Made by a program: the position numbers and the translations under genes. DNA of 64,000 nucleotides, from assembly GCF_001440345.1 (NCBI RefSeq), contig NZ_LJYX01000017.1:496001-560000 (forward strand). The letters run 5' to 3'. Positions 1 through 9,988 of this stretch are shown in pieces. The stretch is from Colwellia sp. TT2012. GTDB taxonomy: Bacteria > Pseudomonadota > Gammaproteobacteria > Enterobacterales > Alteromonadaceae. How positions within the stretch are numbered: the first letter of the stretch is position 1; each line of letters opens with the position of its first letter. Under the pieces are notes generated by a model, which ran no database searches, had not been told where the DNA came from, and worked only from the letters and a program-made list of their open reading frames with translations.

Positions 1-58
1 AGGTGGCTTGGGTATTAAGTAGCAGTTAGCTTACTGTAACATCTTCATTAGTTAAACA

Positions 59-1327
59 TTAACTACTAGCAACTATTCTTAATAATTGTCCACATATCCA
101 CGCCATATAGGTGCCTAAAGCATAACCTAGGACAGCAAGTAGCACTCCTACAGGTGCTAATGACGGATGGAATGCCGAAGCAATTACTGGTGCTGATGCT
201 GCACCACCGATATTCGCTTTACTGCCGACCGCTAAGTAAAAGATTGGCGCTTTGATAATTCTACCGACGACAAATAATAAAATAATGTGAATCGCCATCC
301 AAATAAGACCAATAACTACATATTTAGGTGCTTCGGCAATTTGCGTGATATCCATATGTAAGCCGATGGTGGCAACTAAAATATATAAGAAGCAGCTACC
401 CACTTTTGAAGCACCGACATGTTCAAGCTCTCTTACTTTAGTAAATGACAAGCATAAGCCGATCGTCGTTACTACGAGAATAATCCAGAACAATTTGCTA
501 TGTAAGCTGAATTTTTTCAACTCTGGGTAGTTCAGTTGGAAAAATGGTACCAATAAGTCAGCGACAAAATGCGCAAAACCTGCTGCACCAAAAGCGACGG
601 CAATAATAAGCATTAAATCTTTTAGCTCAGGCGTTCTTTTATGCTCTCGTTCATTGGCTTCCACTCTGGCAATAAGTTTGTCAATACCTGAGGTATCAGC
701 GCCACTTTTGGCATCAATAGCCTTATGGTTAGCCGCAATGTACAGCAAACAAGCCATCCAGAGATTTGCCACGACAATATCTACCGTGACCATGATGGTA
801 AATATTTTACCGTCAGCTTCAAAAATTTCTTTCATCGCCAACATGTTTGCGCCACCACCAATCCAGCTTCCGGCAAGGGCAGCCATACCACGCCAAACAG
901 CTTCAGGACCAGTAACACTAATTAACTCAGGCCAAATAGCAGAAACGATTAATAAAGAAATAGGGCCACCAATAACCACACCAACCGTACCGGTTATAAA
1001 CATAATTAGCGCTTTACTGCCAAGACCAGCAATAGCTCTAATATCGATACTTAAGGTTAACAGTACTAAACATGCGGGTAGCAGAAAGTATTTGGCAACG
1101 TCATCAACTTTGCTAACTTCGGCGCTAACGATACCAAAGGTATTTAATAGAGAAGGCAATAAATAGCACATTAATAATGCCGGTACATATTTATAAAATT
1201 TTTGGCAAAACGTATTTTTACTATTAGAAGTATAAAACACAAAGCCTAGAATAAGTGTCAAAATCCCCAGTACTACCGCGTCATTGGTAATAAGTGGCGC
1301 ATTCGCCACAATATTGTCTTGCATCAT
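59..1327 (-). CDS. DUF819 family membrane protein
   Basis: The 422-residue product is almost entirely hydrophobic, with about ten or more membrane segments broken by a charged cytoplasmic loop near residues 205-235 (rich in K, E and R). Glycine-rich stretches such as GSWIGGGANMLAMKE and GSKANIGGAASAPVIASA are, as I recall, typical of the DUF819 (YjcL-like) family. The substrate is unknown; the fold resembles secondary transporters. It starts with two consecutive Met codons, so the start could be one codon later. It lies downstream of sirB1 on the same strand with a 39-bp gap, where E. coli has kdsA. Family call is fairly sure, function is not. Confidence 0.8.
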   Translation of the reverse strand: MMQDNIVANAPLITNDAVVLGILTLILGFVFYTSNSKNTFCQKFYKYVPALLMCYLLPSLLNTFGIVSAEVSKVDDVAKYFLLPACLVLLTLSIDIRAIAGLGSKALIMFITGTVGVVIGGPISLLIVSAIWPELISVTGPEAVWRGMAALAGSWIGGGANMLAMKEIFEADGKIFTIMVTVDIVVANLWMACLLYIAANHKAIDAKSGADTSGIDKLIARVEANEREHKRTPELKDLMLIIAVAFGAAGFAHFVADLLVPFFQLNYPELKKFSLHSKLFWIILVVTTIGLCLSFTKVRELEHVGASKVGSCFLYILVATIGLHMDITQIAEAPKYVVIGLIWMAIHIILLFVVGRIIKAPIFYLAVGSKANIGGAASAPVIASAFHPSLAPVGVLLAVLGYALGTYMAWICGQLLRIVASS

Positions 1328-1366
1328 ATTGCCTTTTATTTTTATTATTTGATGAAGTAAAAAAAA

Positions 1367-2188
1367 TTAATGAAGGACGTTATTACCGACATCAATATTT
1401 TCAAGTTGAATTTTTAATATTTTGGCGGCGGGATCTTTAGGACATTGCTCAACGAAGTAGCGATAATCATCCACAGCCACTTTAAAGCAATCAAGCTGGT
1501 GGAGCAAAAAACCGCGGTCTCTTCGTTGCAGTGGATCGTCTGGGTTTAATGATAAGATAACATCAACACAAGTTAAAGCCTTATCAAAAGCCTGCTCTCG
1601 GATCAGAGCGTTTTTCAGTGCCGAAAGATGCTCAACTAAGGCGACATTATCATCAATGGCGGCTAGGTCTTGCTCTGCAGGGTCGCCTTCGAGATCATCT
1701 AAACGTAAATCAAGTTCAGCCCAATCGAGTGACTGGCCTGTTACTGCATCAAAAATAATAGCATATTGCTCATCACAGCACAGGCGGACCATAATTTTAT
1801 TTGGAATAAATACCAAATCGGTTTCAAAGCCACAAGCACTAATTATTTCTTTGACCACAACCGCCTTAACAATGGGCGACATAGCACGTTGATTTAACGA
1901 TGTTGCTACCCGATAAGCAGAAATAGGCCAACGAGTCTGATAGCTGTCAATAAATAAATGTTGATAGTACAACTCATTAAGTAAAGCTTCAGCTTTCTCT
2001 ATAGGTGATTCAATTTCACTAACAACAGCAATACATTGACTGATAATTGTCTCTAAACTATCTAGTGATGTATACATTTTGACAATTTCTTGGTCGCTAT
2101 CGGCAAAAATATGTTCTTCAAGTAAAACAAGTTTTTGCAGCAAATCTTTATCTTCAGATTGTAACTCTGATAAAAACAATTCATTCAT
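1367..2188 (-). CDS. sirB1: SirB1 family protein (transglutaminase-like/TPR)
   Basis: A 273-residue soluble protein matching the SirB1/YchA (UPF0162) family in length and context. The N-terminal two thirds correspond to the transglutaminase-like region, but the usual family signature around the GIPISL segment is poorly preserved here. The C-terminal 70 residues (from about 195) form a tetratricopeptide-like helical repeat around RDRGFLLHQLDCFKVAVDDY. It sits in the conserved prfA-prmC-sirB2-sirB1 order, 62 bp after sirB2. Its biochemical role is not established in the family. Identification rests on context plus the TPR tail. Confidence 0.75.
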   Translation of the reverse strand: MNELFLSELQSEDKDLLQKLVLLEEHIFADSDQEIVKMYTSLDSLETIISQCIAVVSEIESPIEKAEALLNELYYQHLFIDSYQTRWPISAYRVATSLNQRAMSPIVKAVVVKEIISACGFETDLVFIPNKIMVRLCCDEQYAIIFDAVTGQSLDWAELDLRLDDLEGDPAEQDLAAIDDNVALVEHLSALKNALIREQAFDKALTCVDVILSLNPDDPLQRRDRGFLLHQLDCFKVAVDDYRYFVEQCPKDPAAKILKIQLENIDVGNNVLH

Positions 2189-2250
2189 AACAGCTTATTT
2201 ATCCGACTCCATATTATAGTTATCTGGTAGACCTGTATGTACACTAACAC

Positions 2251-2616
2251 TTAGCTAAAAAAGAAGGCTTCTCGTGTCATGGCTAAACGTACTATCAACA
2301 TTACCCAACCTATAGCACCTAAATAGCCTAAAATTTGCATCGGCTTATTACGCGCTATTTTCAAGGTATAATATCCGGTAAAGATATAAGCAAATAACGC
2401 TAAAATCTTTTCAGCTAACCATAATTGTTCCATGGGGTTGAAATGTAGTTTTACTGCGAGGGTAATACCGGCAATCAGTAAAAAAGTATCAATAACATGA
2501 GGGCTGATTTTCAACCACTTGCTATCAAGCTTTTTTGAGGCCATTAAAGTCAAAATAAAACGATAGGTAAATAAACTAACGCTAAGTACCGCAAGGGCTA
2601 TATGTAAATGTTTCAA
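2251..2616 (-). CDS. sirB2: SirB2 family inner-membrane protein
   Basis: A 121-residue protein with four predicted membrane segments, starting MKHLHIALAVLSVSLFTYRF. Length and topology match the SirB2/YchQ family. It lies between prmC and sirB1, as in many gammaproteobacteria, which supports the call. The start ATG is preceded by AAGGAATAAC on the minus strand, a reasonable ribosome-binding site. Function is unknown beyond the historical link to invasion-gene regulation in Salmonella. Confidence 0.82.
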   Translation of the reverse strand: MKHLHIALAVLSVSLFTYRFILTLMASKKLDSKWLKISPHVIDTFLLIAGITLAVKLHFNPMEQLWLAEKILALFAYIFTGYYTLKIARNKPMQILGYLGAIGWVMLIVRLAMTREAFFFS

Positions 2617-2729
2617 AGTTATTCCTTTTATTAAACTATTTTGCGCATAGTGTAGCGATTTTAGGTTAACAAATCGTTTTAAAGTGTAACCCTGAACTGT
2701 AAATCTGCTATTTATACTAATTATCTAAG

Positions 2730-3593
2730 TTAATGCCTCGGCAAACGAGCCCAAGTAATACGTTCATGACCATTAAAGTCTCTGACTGTTTGTGCATTAT
2801 CATAACCTAAGGTGGTTAAAATATCTCGCACCGCTTCAGCCTGTTGGTAACCATGTTCAAAAAAAAGCGCACCTTGAGGTTTAAGAAAGTTTAGTGCTTG
2901 TTTTGCTATATGTTTAATATCGCCGAGACCTTGCTCATTAGCCACCAAAGCTGATTTAGGTTCAAAACGCACATCACCTTGACTTAGGTTTTCGTCCAAG
3001 GCATCGATATAAGGAGGGTTAGAGACTATGACATCAAACTTGCGCTCATTAACCGCACTAAACCAGTTACTTTGAAAGATATTGACTTGCGTTAATTGTA
3101 AATCTTCAGCATTTTGCTTGGCTAGTTTCACCGCCTCAATATTAAAATCAATAGCATCAATTTGCCAGTTTGGTTGCTCAGATGCTAACGCCAGGGCGAT
3201 TGCACCTGTTCCCGTACCGAGATCTAAACAATGCAATGACTTTACTTCGCCAAAATTCTCAAGTACTAATTCAACCAAAATTTCGGTGTCTGGACGTGGA
3301 ATAAGTGTTGCGGGTGAAACTCGAAAAACGAGTGACCAGAATTCCTTTACGCCAATAATATAGGCAATAGGCTCACCAGACATTCTTCTTTTTAATAAGG
3401 CTAGATAATGTTGTTCATCTTGTTTAACAAGCTCTCTTTCAGGCCAGGTAAGCAAGTAGGTTCGCTCTTTATGCAACACAAAAGCCAAGAGGATTTGTGT
3501 ATCAAGTTTAGCACTGTCGGAGTAGCAAACTAATTGCTCACGACCATATGCTATCCAATCGGCTATAGTACTATTATTCACTGGCGCTAACAA
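2730..3593 (-). CDS. prmC: Release factor glutamine methyltransferase
   Basis: This enzyme uses S-adenosylmethionine to methylate the glutamine of the GGQ motif in release factors 1 and 2, in the cytoplasm. The SAM-binding motif LDLGTGTGAIALALA is near residues 123-137 and the catalytic NPPYID is at 192-197. The 287-residue length fits the family. No ATG is available at the N-terminus: the frame opens with TTG at 3593, and a GTG lies four codons further in, so translation uses a rare start. It follows its substrate gene prfA by only 7 bp and is probably coupled to it. Confidence 0.95.
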   Translation of the reverse strand: MLAPVNNSTIADWIAYGREQLVCYSDSAKLDTQILLAFVLHKERTYLLTWPERELVKQDEQHYLALLKRRMSGEPIAYIIGVKEFWSLVFRVSPATLIPRPDTEILVELVLENFGEVKSLHCLDLGTGTGAIALALASEQPNWQIDAIDFNIEAVKLAKQNAEDLQLTQVNIFQSNWFSAVNERKFDVIVSNPPYIDALDENLSQGDVRFEPKSALVANEQGLGDIKHIAKQALNFLKPQGALFFEHGYQQAEAVRDILTTLGYDNAQTVRDFNGHERITWARLPRH

Positions 3594-3600
3594 AATAGAG

Positions 3601-4689
3601 TTAATGTTTCCCGGCTAATTCAGCTAACAAATCGGCTTGATTCTCCTGCATTATCGGCTCCATAATCAAGTCTAAATTACCTTCCATAATTTCGCCTAGG
3701 CGATATAAAGTTAGGTTAATACGGTGATCACTCATGCGACCTTGCGGAAAGTTGTAGGTACGAATACGCTCAGAACGGTCACCACTGGCCACTAAATTAC
3801 GACGTGATGACTCTTCCTCACTACGGCGTTCTTCATCAGCAGCCTGTTGCAGACGCGCTTGCAGCACTGACATTGCTTGAGCCCGGTTTTTATGTTGTGA
3901 GCGCTGTTCTTGACACTCAACCACAACACCGGATGGAATATGGGTAATACGAATAGCTGAATCTGTTTTGTTTACATGCTGACCACCCGCGCCTGAGGCA
4001 CGGAAGGTATCAATTTTCAAATCGGCTTTATTAATTTCAATGGCATCTACTTCAGGAACTTCAGGCATAACCACCACAGTACAAGCTGAGGTATGTACTC
4101 GACCTTGAGACTCAGTTTCTGGTACACGTTGCACACGATGGCCGCCAGATTCAAATTTCAGATGGCCGTAAACGCCTTCACCATTAACTTTCATGATCAG
4201 TTCTTTATAACCGCCCTGCTCACTTTCACTGCTGTTCATTACTTCAATTTTCCAGCCTTTCTTTTCTGCATAACGGCTGTACATTCTAAATAAATCACCA
4301 ACAAAAATAGCCGCTTCATCACCACCGGCGCCAGCACGAATTTCAACAAAACAGTTGTTATCGTCATTAGGGTCGCGTGGGAGTAATAAAACTTGTAATT
4401 CATCGGCAATATTAGCAATCATTTTTTTAGTTATTTTGTATTCTTCCTGCGCCATTTCTCGCATCTCAGGGTCTTCGTCTTTAAGCATCATCTCCGCAGC
4501 GGAAAAGTCATCTTCCGCTATTTTATAATTATTAAAAACTGAAGTCACCGCGTCGAGCTGCTTAAACTCTTTAGATAATTCACGGAATTTGTCTTGATTA
4601 GCAATGGTTTCAGGATCGGATAATAAAGCTTGCACTTCTTCGAAACGCTCAACTAGCACTTCAAGTTTTTGATAAACTGATGATTTCAT
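3601..4689 (-). CDS. prfA: Peptide chain release factor 1
   Basis: Class I release factor that reads UAA and UAG and triggers peptidyl-tRNA hydrolysis on the ribosome. The catalytic GGQ is at residues 235-237 within [15 protein letters not shown], and the codon-recognition tripeptide region reads PET near 190-192. An upstream in-frame ATG exists at 4710, but [12 protein letters not shown] at 4689 aligns with the usual N-terminus, giving 362 residues. It lies 173 bp after hemA and directly before prmC, the classic hemA-prfA-prmC order. Confidence 0.97.
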   Translation of the reverse strand: MKSSVYQKLEVLVERFEEVQALLSDPETIANQDKFRELSKEFKQLDAVTSVFNNYKIAEDDFSAAEMMLKDEDPEMREMAQEEYKITKKMIANIADELQVLLLPRDPNDDNNCFVEIRAGAGGDEAAIFVGDLFRMYSRYAEKKGWKIEVMNSSESEQGGYKELIMKVNGEGVYGHLKFESGGHRVQRVPETESQGRVHTSACTVVVMPEVPEVDAIEINKADLKIDTFRASGAGGQHVNKTDSAIRITHIPSGVVVECQEQRSQHKNRAQAMSVLQARLQQAADEERRSEEESSRRNLVASGDRSERIRTYNFPQGRMSDHRINLTLYRLGEIMEGNLDLIMEPIMQENQADLLAELAGKH

Positions 4690-4862
4690 TAAAATGTACT
4701 TATATTTCAAATAAGGAAAACTAAATTATTGCTATTCTATCACAGTAATAACGCAATCCACCATGCTCGATAAAAAATGTCACTTGCGGCTAACGGACTG
4801 AGTAAACAATACTTAGGTTAACAAGATAGCTTGGCTATACAGCTAAGATAATGACTAGAGTA

Positions 4863-6131
4863 CTAGTCTTGGGGATCAATATTAAAGATATCACGTAAAT
4901 AAAGTAGTTTATCAAGTTCGCCACCTTGAGCGGCGGACTGGAGCGCACTGGTTGGTGCGTGCATGAATTTGTTGGTGAGCTTAGTGGCGAGTTCCCCTAG
5001 AACAGCCTCAGAATTTTTACCATTTCTTAATTGGCTAAGGGCTTTTTCGAGTAAAACATCACGGTTGTCTATACATTGTTTACGATAACTAATAACCGTA
5101 TCTTGGGTGTTTAAACCTCGTAACCAAGCCATAAAATTATCTGACTGGCTATTAACAATACTTTCGGCTTCTACTGCCGCTTTACGTCGATTTTCAATGT
5201 TCTTCGAGATAATGCCTTCTAGGTCATCTACGGTATATAGAAAAACATCTTCAAGTTCTGACACTTGCTCTTCTATATCACGAGGTACGGCGAGATCAAC
5301 CATAAAAATAGGTTGATGTTTACGCGATGCTAAAGCTTGTTCAACCATACCTTTACCAATAATGGGTAAAGTGGAACCAGTAGAGCTGATAACAATATCA
5401 GCATGACACATATGATCAGGTATTTGCGCTAAGGTGATGACATCAGCGCCAATTTTTTTAGCCATATTCTCAGCACGTGCCAATGTTCGGTTGGCCACGG
5501 TGATTTTTCCGACATTATTTTCATAGAGATGTTTAGCAACTAATTCTATCGTTTCACCGGCCCCCACTAGCAGGACTTTAGTTTTTTCAAGACTGCCAAA
5601 AATATGTTTGGCTAAGTTTACTGAAGCAAAGGCAACAGATACCGCACTAGCGCCAATATCAGTCTCTGTTCGAACTTGCTTGGCCACGCCAAAGGTACGT
5701 TGAAATAATCGGTCCATAACCAAGGACATTGAGCCGGCAGCTTTAGCTTGGCTGTAAGCTTGTTTCATTTGTCCAAGGATTTGTGGTTCACCTAAAACAA
5801 GCGAATCTAAACCACAAGCAACACGCATCATATGATTAACGGCTTGCTTATCTTTGTACCAATATAGGCTAGGTAAAATTATTGAGGCGGGTACGTTATG
5901 ATAATTTTCTAACCATTTAATTATACGTTGTTGGGTAACTTCAAAGTCGCCATCTTGTACTAGGTATAGCTCTGTTCTATTACAGGTAGAAAGTATGGCA
6001 ACTTCACGGCACTGTACTGCTTCAAGCATTTCTTTTAGGGCGATGGAAAGCTTATCTGGATTAAAAGATATTTTTTCTCTTACCGCTACTGGCGCAGTTT
6101 TATGATTAATTCCAACAGCAACTATCGACAA
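4863..6131 (-). CDS. hemA: Glutamyl-tRNA reductase
   Basis: First committed step of C5 tetrapyrrole synthesis: NADPH-dependent reduction of glutamyl-tRNA to glutamate-1-semialdehyde. The conserved N-terminus SIVAVGINHKTAPVAVREK is present, with the nucleophilic Cys50 in ILSTCNRTE, the NADP-binding GAGETIELVAKHL region and a C-terminal dimerisation helix. I start at a TTG at 6131, which gives the canonical beginning and has AGG nine bases upstream. The open frame reaches back to another TTG at 6176, but that extension is Cys/Lys-rich and not family-like. It is divergent from lolB. Confidence 0.95.
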   Translation of the reverse strand: MSIVAVGINHKTAPVAVREKISFNPDKLSIALKEMLEAVQCREVAILSTCNRTELYLVQDGDFEVTQQRIIKWLENYHNVPASIILPSLYWYKDKQAVNHMMRVACGLDSLVLGEPQILGQMKQAYSQAKAAGSMSLVMDRLFQRTFGVAKQVRTETDIGASAVSVAFASVNLAKHIFGSLEKTKVLLVGAGETIELVAKHLYENNVGKITVANRTLARAENMAKKIGADVITLAQIPDHMCHADIVISSTGSTLPIIGKGMVEQALASRKHQPIFMVDLAVPRDIEEQVSELEDVFLYTVDDLEGIISKNIENRRKAAVEAESIVNSQSDNFMAWLRGLNTQDTVISYRKQCIDNRDVLLEKALSQLRNGKNSEAVLGELATKLTNKFMHAPTSALQSAAQGGELDKLLYLRDIFNIDPQD

Positions 6132-6326
6132 AGTAATAAACCTATTGTGTAAACATTTCTGACAAGTTTTAGTCAACTTGTTTTAACTCGTGCCGCAAGT
6201 ATAACTCAAGATCTGCATATAAAATATGATCTGTGATAAAAGACCCTAAAAATAATACTGCTATTTACAAAGACTAAAAAGCTATGTTCAAATAACAATT
6301 ATCATCGCTTGAAAGAATTACCATCC

Positions 6327-6974
6327 ATGATTAAATTTTTTAATACTGCCCTTTATCCACGTTACTTATTTCCCCTTGCCTTATTTACCCTGGTATTTTC
6401 AGGCTGTAGCACTTTACCCAGCGAAGAAACGCAATGGCTAATTAAACAAACACCTCAACAAAGAATTACTAAGCTAGCGCAATTACAACAATGGCAGATA
6501 ACAGGTAAAATAGCATTTTTGGCGCAGAGTTCACGTAAGAGCGCGACATTATCTTGGCAAGTTGACGAAAAGAAAGGCACTCAACAGCTAAATTTAACCA
6601 GCTATTTTGGCATTAATGTCTTACAACTCGAATCTTATAATAATCAACATAAGATTCGCGTGGATGGAAAAACCTATCATGGTAATAATTTAGCAGCGCT
6701 TATTCTCAACATTACCGGCTTATCATTACCAACAAAAGCGTTAAGCTACTGGCTTAAAGGTATCCCCTATCAAGAAAATGATAGTATTAGTTACCATAAA
6801 ATAACACAGCTACCACAAACCTTATCAAGCCATTATAATAATGAGCTATGGCTAGTTAGTTATAGTAACTACCAGTATATTAACGGCTATAATTTAGCCA
6901 CTAAATTTTCAATTAAAAAAGAGAATTTGTTAATTAAAATTTCGGTCAATCATTGGTCAGTGACTGGTCAATAG
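6327..6974 (+). CDS. lolB: Outer-membrane lipoprotein LolB
   Basis: LolB receives lipoproteins from LolA and inserts them in the outer membrane. The 215-residue product has a lipoprotein signal ending LVFSGC with the acylated Cys at position 27, followed by the WQITGKIAF-type opening of the LolB beta-barrel-like fold. The ATG at 6327 is preferred over a TTG six codons upstream. It is divergent from hemA and followed after 51 bp by ispE, the standard order. Confidence 0.9.
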   Translation: MIKFFNTALYPRYLFPLALFTLVFSGCSTLPSEETQWLIKQTPQQRITKLAQLQQWQITGKIAFLAQSSRKSATLSWQVDEKKGTQQLNLTSYFGINVLQLESYNNQHKIRVDGKTYHGNNLAALILNITGLSLPTKALSYWLKGIPYQENDSISYHKITQLPQTLSSHYNNELWLVSYSNYQYINGYNLATKFSIKKENLLIKISVNHWSVTGQ

Positions 6975-7025
6975 CCGATCAGCAACCACGCTTTGTCACT
7001 CACTTATTATAAGCAGAATTTCTAC

Positions 7026-7928
7026 ATGACGTGCTCTTCTCAACCTAATTCATTTCTAAATAAAGCCATTGAATTCCCTTCTCCGGCAAAAATTAATTTA
7101 TTTTTACATATTGTTGGACAGCGTGATGATGGTTACCACAATTTAGAAACACTCTTTCAATTTATTGATCATAGTGACATATTAACCTTAACAGTCACTG
7201 AGAAAGCCAGCATAGATTTATTAACCCCTCTTGAGGGGGTTAATAATGACGATAACTTAATTGTAAAAGCGGCCCAGTTATTGAAAAGAAAAACCAAGAC
7301 ACCTTTTGGCGTTAAAATAAGTATTAACAAAATACTGCCAATGGGTGGCGGCTTGGGCGGTGGTTCATCCAATGCAGCTACGATTTTAGTTGCGCTTAAT
7401 ACCTTATGGCAGTGTCGATTATCAACCAGTGATTTGGCAATATTAGGCCTGAGCCTTGGTGCGGATGTACCTATCTTTATTTATGGTTTTGCCGCCTTTG
7501 CCCAAGGTGTTGGTGAAAGACTTACCGCCATGGATCCCGAAGAACCTTGGTATTTAATTACTAAACCTGAATGTAGCATTTCCACTCAACAAGTTTTTAC
7601 TGCAGTAGACCTGCCTCGAAATACCAAGAAACTATCCCCTTCAGCCCTTGATACCACTGACTTTCTCAATGATAACTTCCATAATGACTGCCAATCATTA
7701 GTAATAAAACATTATCCTGAGGTTGCCAAGTTACTTGCTTGGTTGGTAGAATACGCCCCCTCAAGAATGACAGGAACAGGTGCGTGTGTTTTTACGCGGT
7801 TTTCTAGTCAAAAAGAGGCGTGTTCATTGCAAGCGAAACTCCCAAAAGGAGTGAGTTCATTTGTCGCGCGGGGACTTAACAAGTCGCCCTTATGTTCTGT
7901 GATGACAAGGTTGTCACTGAACAAGTAA
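7026..7928 (+). CDS. ispE: 4-diphosphocytidyl-2-C-methyl-D-erythritol kinase
   Basis: ATP-dependent kinase of the MEP isoprenoid pathway. The GHMP-kinase glycine loop PMGGGLGGGSSNAAT is at about residues 105-119, and the N-terminal PSPAKINLFLHI substrate motif is at 19-30. At 300 residues the length is slightly above the E. coli enzyme, because of a 16-residue N-terminal lead. The ATG at 7026 is favoured over an upstream TTG at 6993. It lies between lolB and prs as in most gammaproteobacteria. Confidence 0.96.
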   Translation: MTCSSQPNSFLNKAIEFPSPAKINLFLHIVGQRDDGYHNLETLFQFIDHSDILTLTVTEKASIDLLTPLEGVNNDDNLIVKAAQLLKRKTKTPFGVKISINKILPMGGGLGGGSSNAATILVALNTLWQCRLSTSDLAILGLSLGADVPIFIYGFAAFAQGVGERLTAMDPEEPWYLITKPECSISTQQVFTAVDLPRNTKKLSPSALDTTDFLNDNFHNDCQSLVIKHYPEVAKLLAWLVEYAPSRMTGTGACVFTRFSSQKEACSLQAKLPKGVSSFVARGLNKSPLCSVMTRLSLNK

Positions 7929-8088
7929 ACAATTAAAAATATTTGCGAACTTAACTAAAGTGGCTATTTAAAACGTGCTATGGTGCGGAAAATAACTGCT
8001 ACAGTTTAGTAAGCGTTATACTGCTTAATGATTATATCTTATATCAAAAAGCCTATTATTAATGTCAAATGTTTCTGAGGAATCTACA

Positions 8089-9033
8089 GTGCCTGACATG
8101 AAGATTTTTGCGGGTAATGCCACCCCTGAACTGGCCAAGAAAATTTGTGATCGCCTATATATGCCTCTCGGCGATGCGACAGTCGGTAGTTTTAGTGATG
8201 GTGAAATTTGTGTTGAAATAAATGAAAACGTCCGTGGTGCTGATGTTTTTATTATTCAATCAACCTGTGCTCCAACCAATAATAACTTAATGGAATTAAT
8301 TGTAATGATAGACGCATTGCGTCGTGCCTCCGCTGGCCGTATCACTGCTGTAATCCCTTATTTTGGTTATGCTCGCCAAGACAGACGTGTACGTAGTGCT
8401 CGTGTACCCATTACGGCAAAAGTAGTTGCTGACTTCTTATCAAGTGTTGGTGTTGACCGTGTATTAACGGTTGATTTACATGCCGAGCAAATACAAGGTT
8501 TCTTTGATGTGCCGGTTGATAATGCTTTTGGTACGCCAATTTTATTAGAGGACATGAAAAGTCGTGGTTTTGACAACCCGGTGGTTGTTTCTCCTGATAT
8601 TGGTGGCGTGGTTCGTGCTCGTGCTGTTGCTAAATTATTAGATGACGCTGACTTAGTCATTATTGATAAACGTCGCCCGAAAGCAAACGTTGCCCAAGTT
8701 ATGCACATTATTGGTGATGTAGAAGGTCGCGACTGTATTATTGTCGATGACATGATTGATACTGGCGGCACGTTAGTCAAAGCGGCAGAAGCATTAAAAG
8801 AGCATGGCGCAAAACGTGTTGTCGCTTATGCCACTCACCCAGTATTGTCGGGTAATGCCGCACAAAACCTTAGAGATTCAGTGCTTGATGAAGTTGTAGT
8901 GACTGATTCAATTCCTCTTTCTGATGAAATTAAAGCGCTGAAAATGGTTCGTCAATTAACCTTAAGCGGCATGCTTAGTGAAGCTATTCGTCGTATAAGT
9001 AATGAAGAATCTATATCGGCAATGTTTGATTAA
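8089..9033 (+). CDS. prs: Ribose-phosphate pyrophosphokinase
   Basis: Makes PRPP from ribose 5-phosphate and ATP, feeding nucleotide, His and Trp synthesis. The protein is nearly collinear with E. coli Prs, including [15 protein letters not shown] ATP loop, [12 protein letters not shown] and the PRPP-binding [11 protein letters not shown] choose the GTG at 8089 ([15 protein letters not shown], 314 residues), because the sequence TGAGGA lies eight bases before it and it matches the usual N-terminus; an ATG nine codons upstream at 8062 is also open. A strong terminator follows. Confidence 0.97.
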   Translation: MPDMKIFAGNATPELAKKICDRLYMPLGDATVGSFSDGEICVEINENVRGADVFIIQSTCAPTNNNLMELIVMIDALRRASAGRITAVIPYFGYARQDRRVRSARVPITAKVVADFLSSVGVDRVLTVDLHAEQIQGFFDVPVDNAFGTPILLEDMKSRGFDNPVVVSPDIGGVVRARAVAKLLDDADLVIIDKRRPKANVAQVMHIIGDVEGRDCIIVDDMIDTGGTLVKAAEALKEHGAKRVVAYATHPVLSGNAAQNLRDSVLDEVVVTDSIPLSDEIKALKMVRQLTLSGMLSEAIRRISNEESISAMFD

Positions 9034-9066
9034 TTTCTAGCGAATAATTACTACTATTGCAAAAAA

Positions 9067-9092
9067 GCAGCCGCTGCCACGGCTGCTTTTTT
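9067..9092 (+). terminator. Rho-independent terminator after prs
   Basis: A 7-bp perfect G+C-rich stem (GCAGCCG with CGGCTGC, loop CTGCCA) is followed by six T residues at 9087-9092. It begins 34 bp after the prs stop and separates prs from rplY. Confidence 0.92.
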
Positions 9093-9257
9093 ATTGCGCC
9101 TTAACCCTTATTTATTTCCCCTCCCCCTATAAACCATCAGTAATTAACCGCTTAATTTTATAGCTTTACCTAGGGCTAAATGTTATTATGCGGCGCCTTT
9201 TTTATCTAATGGCCTAGTTAGTTGTTAACTGACCTATGGATGTTAAAATGGTATCTC

Positions 9258-9300
9258 CTTGTTTTTGGTCGCAAAAAACAAGACTTAATTTTTAAGTTTT
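9258..9300 (+). promoter_or_regulatory. Hairpin in the rplY leader
   Basis: In the region before rplY, CTTGTTTTT (9258-9266) and its complement AAAAACAAG (within 9273-9282) can form a 9-bp stem with a short loop, followed seven bases later by a T-rich run. This resembles an attenuator or leader structure about 45 bases before the rplY start codon. Whether L25 binds its own leader is not known to me; the role is inference from structure only. Confidence 0.4.
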
Positions 9301-9328
9301 ATAACTTATATAACAGAAGAGTATTAAA

Positions 9329-9958
9329 ATGACTGATTTTTTAACATTAGAAGCTGAAGTACGTACTGATTTAGGGAAAGGTGCGAGCCGCCGCCTACGT
9401 CACGCGGAAAAAGTTCCTGCTATCCTTTACGGTGAAAACCAAGAACCAGTATCTTTAACGTTAGCGCACAAAGATGTATTCCGCGCTCAACAAGAAGAAA
9501 AATTCTATACGCAAGTATTAACATTAAATATTGCTGGTAAGCCAGTTGAGTGTTTAATTAAAGACATGCAACGTCACCCGTTCAAGCAATTGGTAATGCA
9601 CTTAGATTTCATCCGCATTGATCAAAACCATGTAGTTCATGCAAACACTACTCTTCACTTCATCAATGAAGACGAAGCGGCAAAAACTGGCGCTAACATT
9701 GCTCATCACGTGACTAAAATTGCCATCTCTTGTTTACCAAAAGATTTACCTGAGTTCATCGAAGTTGACTTAGCTAACTTAGCACCTGGTCAAACTTTCC
9801 ATTTATCAGACCTTACGTTGCCAGCAGGCGTTACTTCTGATGAATTAGCGAAAGGTGAAGAACACGATCTAGCGGTTGTTTCTGCTAAAGCACCTAAATC
9901 GGCTAAAGTAATCGATGAAGACGAAGCTGCAGCAGAAGAAGCTCCAGCTGCTGAATAA
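9329..9958 (+). CDS. rplY: 50S ribosomal protein L25 (Ctc type)
   Basis: Binds 5S rRNA in the large subunit. The N-terminal L25 domain (residues 1-95) has the family opening [29 protein letters not shown], and a second TL5/CTC-type domain follows to about 180, giving 209 residues against 94 in E. coli L25. The tail is acidic and Ala-rich ([14 protein letters not shown]). It lies between prs and pth, as in many Alteromonadales and Pseudomonas. Confidence 0.95.
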   Translation: MTDFLTLEAEVRTDLGKGASRRLRHAEKVPAILYGENQEPVSLTLAHKDVFRAQQEEKFYTQVLTLNIAGKPVECLIKDMQRHPFKQLVMHLDFIRIDQNHVVHANTTLHFINEDEAAKTGANIAHHVTKIAISCLPKDLPEFIEVDLANLAPGQTFHLSDLTLPAGVTSDELAKGEEHDLAVVSAKAPKSAKVIDEDEAAAEEAPAAE

Positions 9959-9988
9959 TAGCCATATTCATTTATAATATTATAGATA

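Noticed and set aside
654..1166. 170-codon plus-strand frame opposite the DUF819 gene
   Set aside because: Shadow of the membrane protein gene; no ribosome-binding site or recognisable domain.
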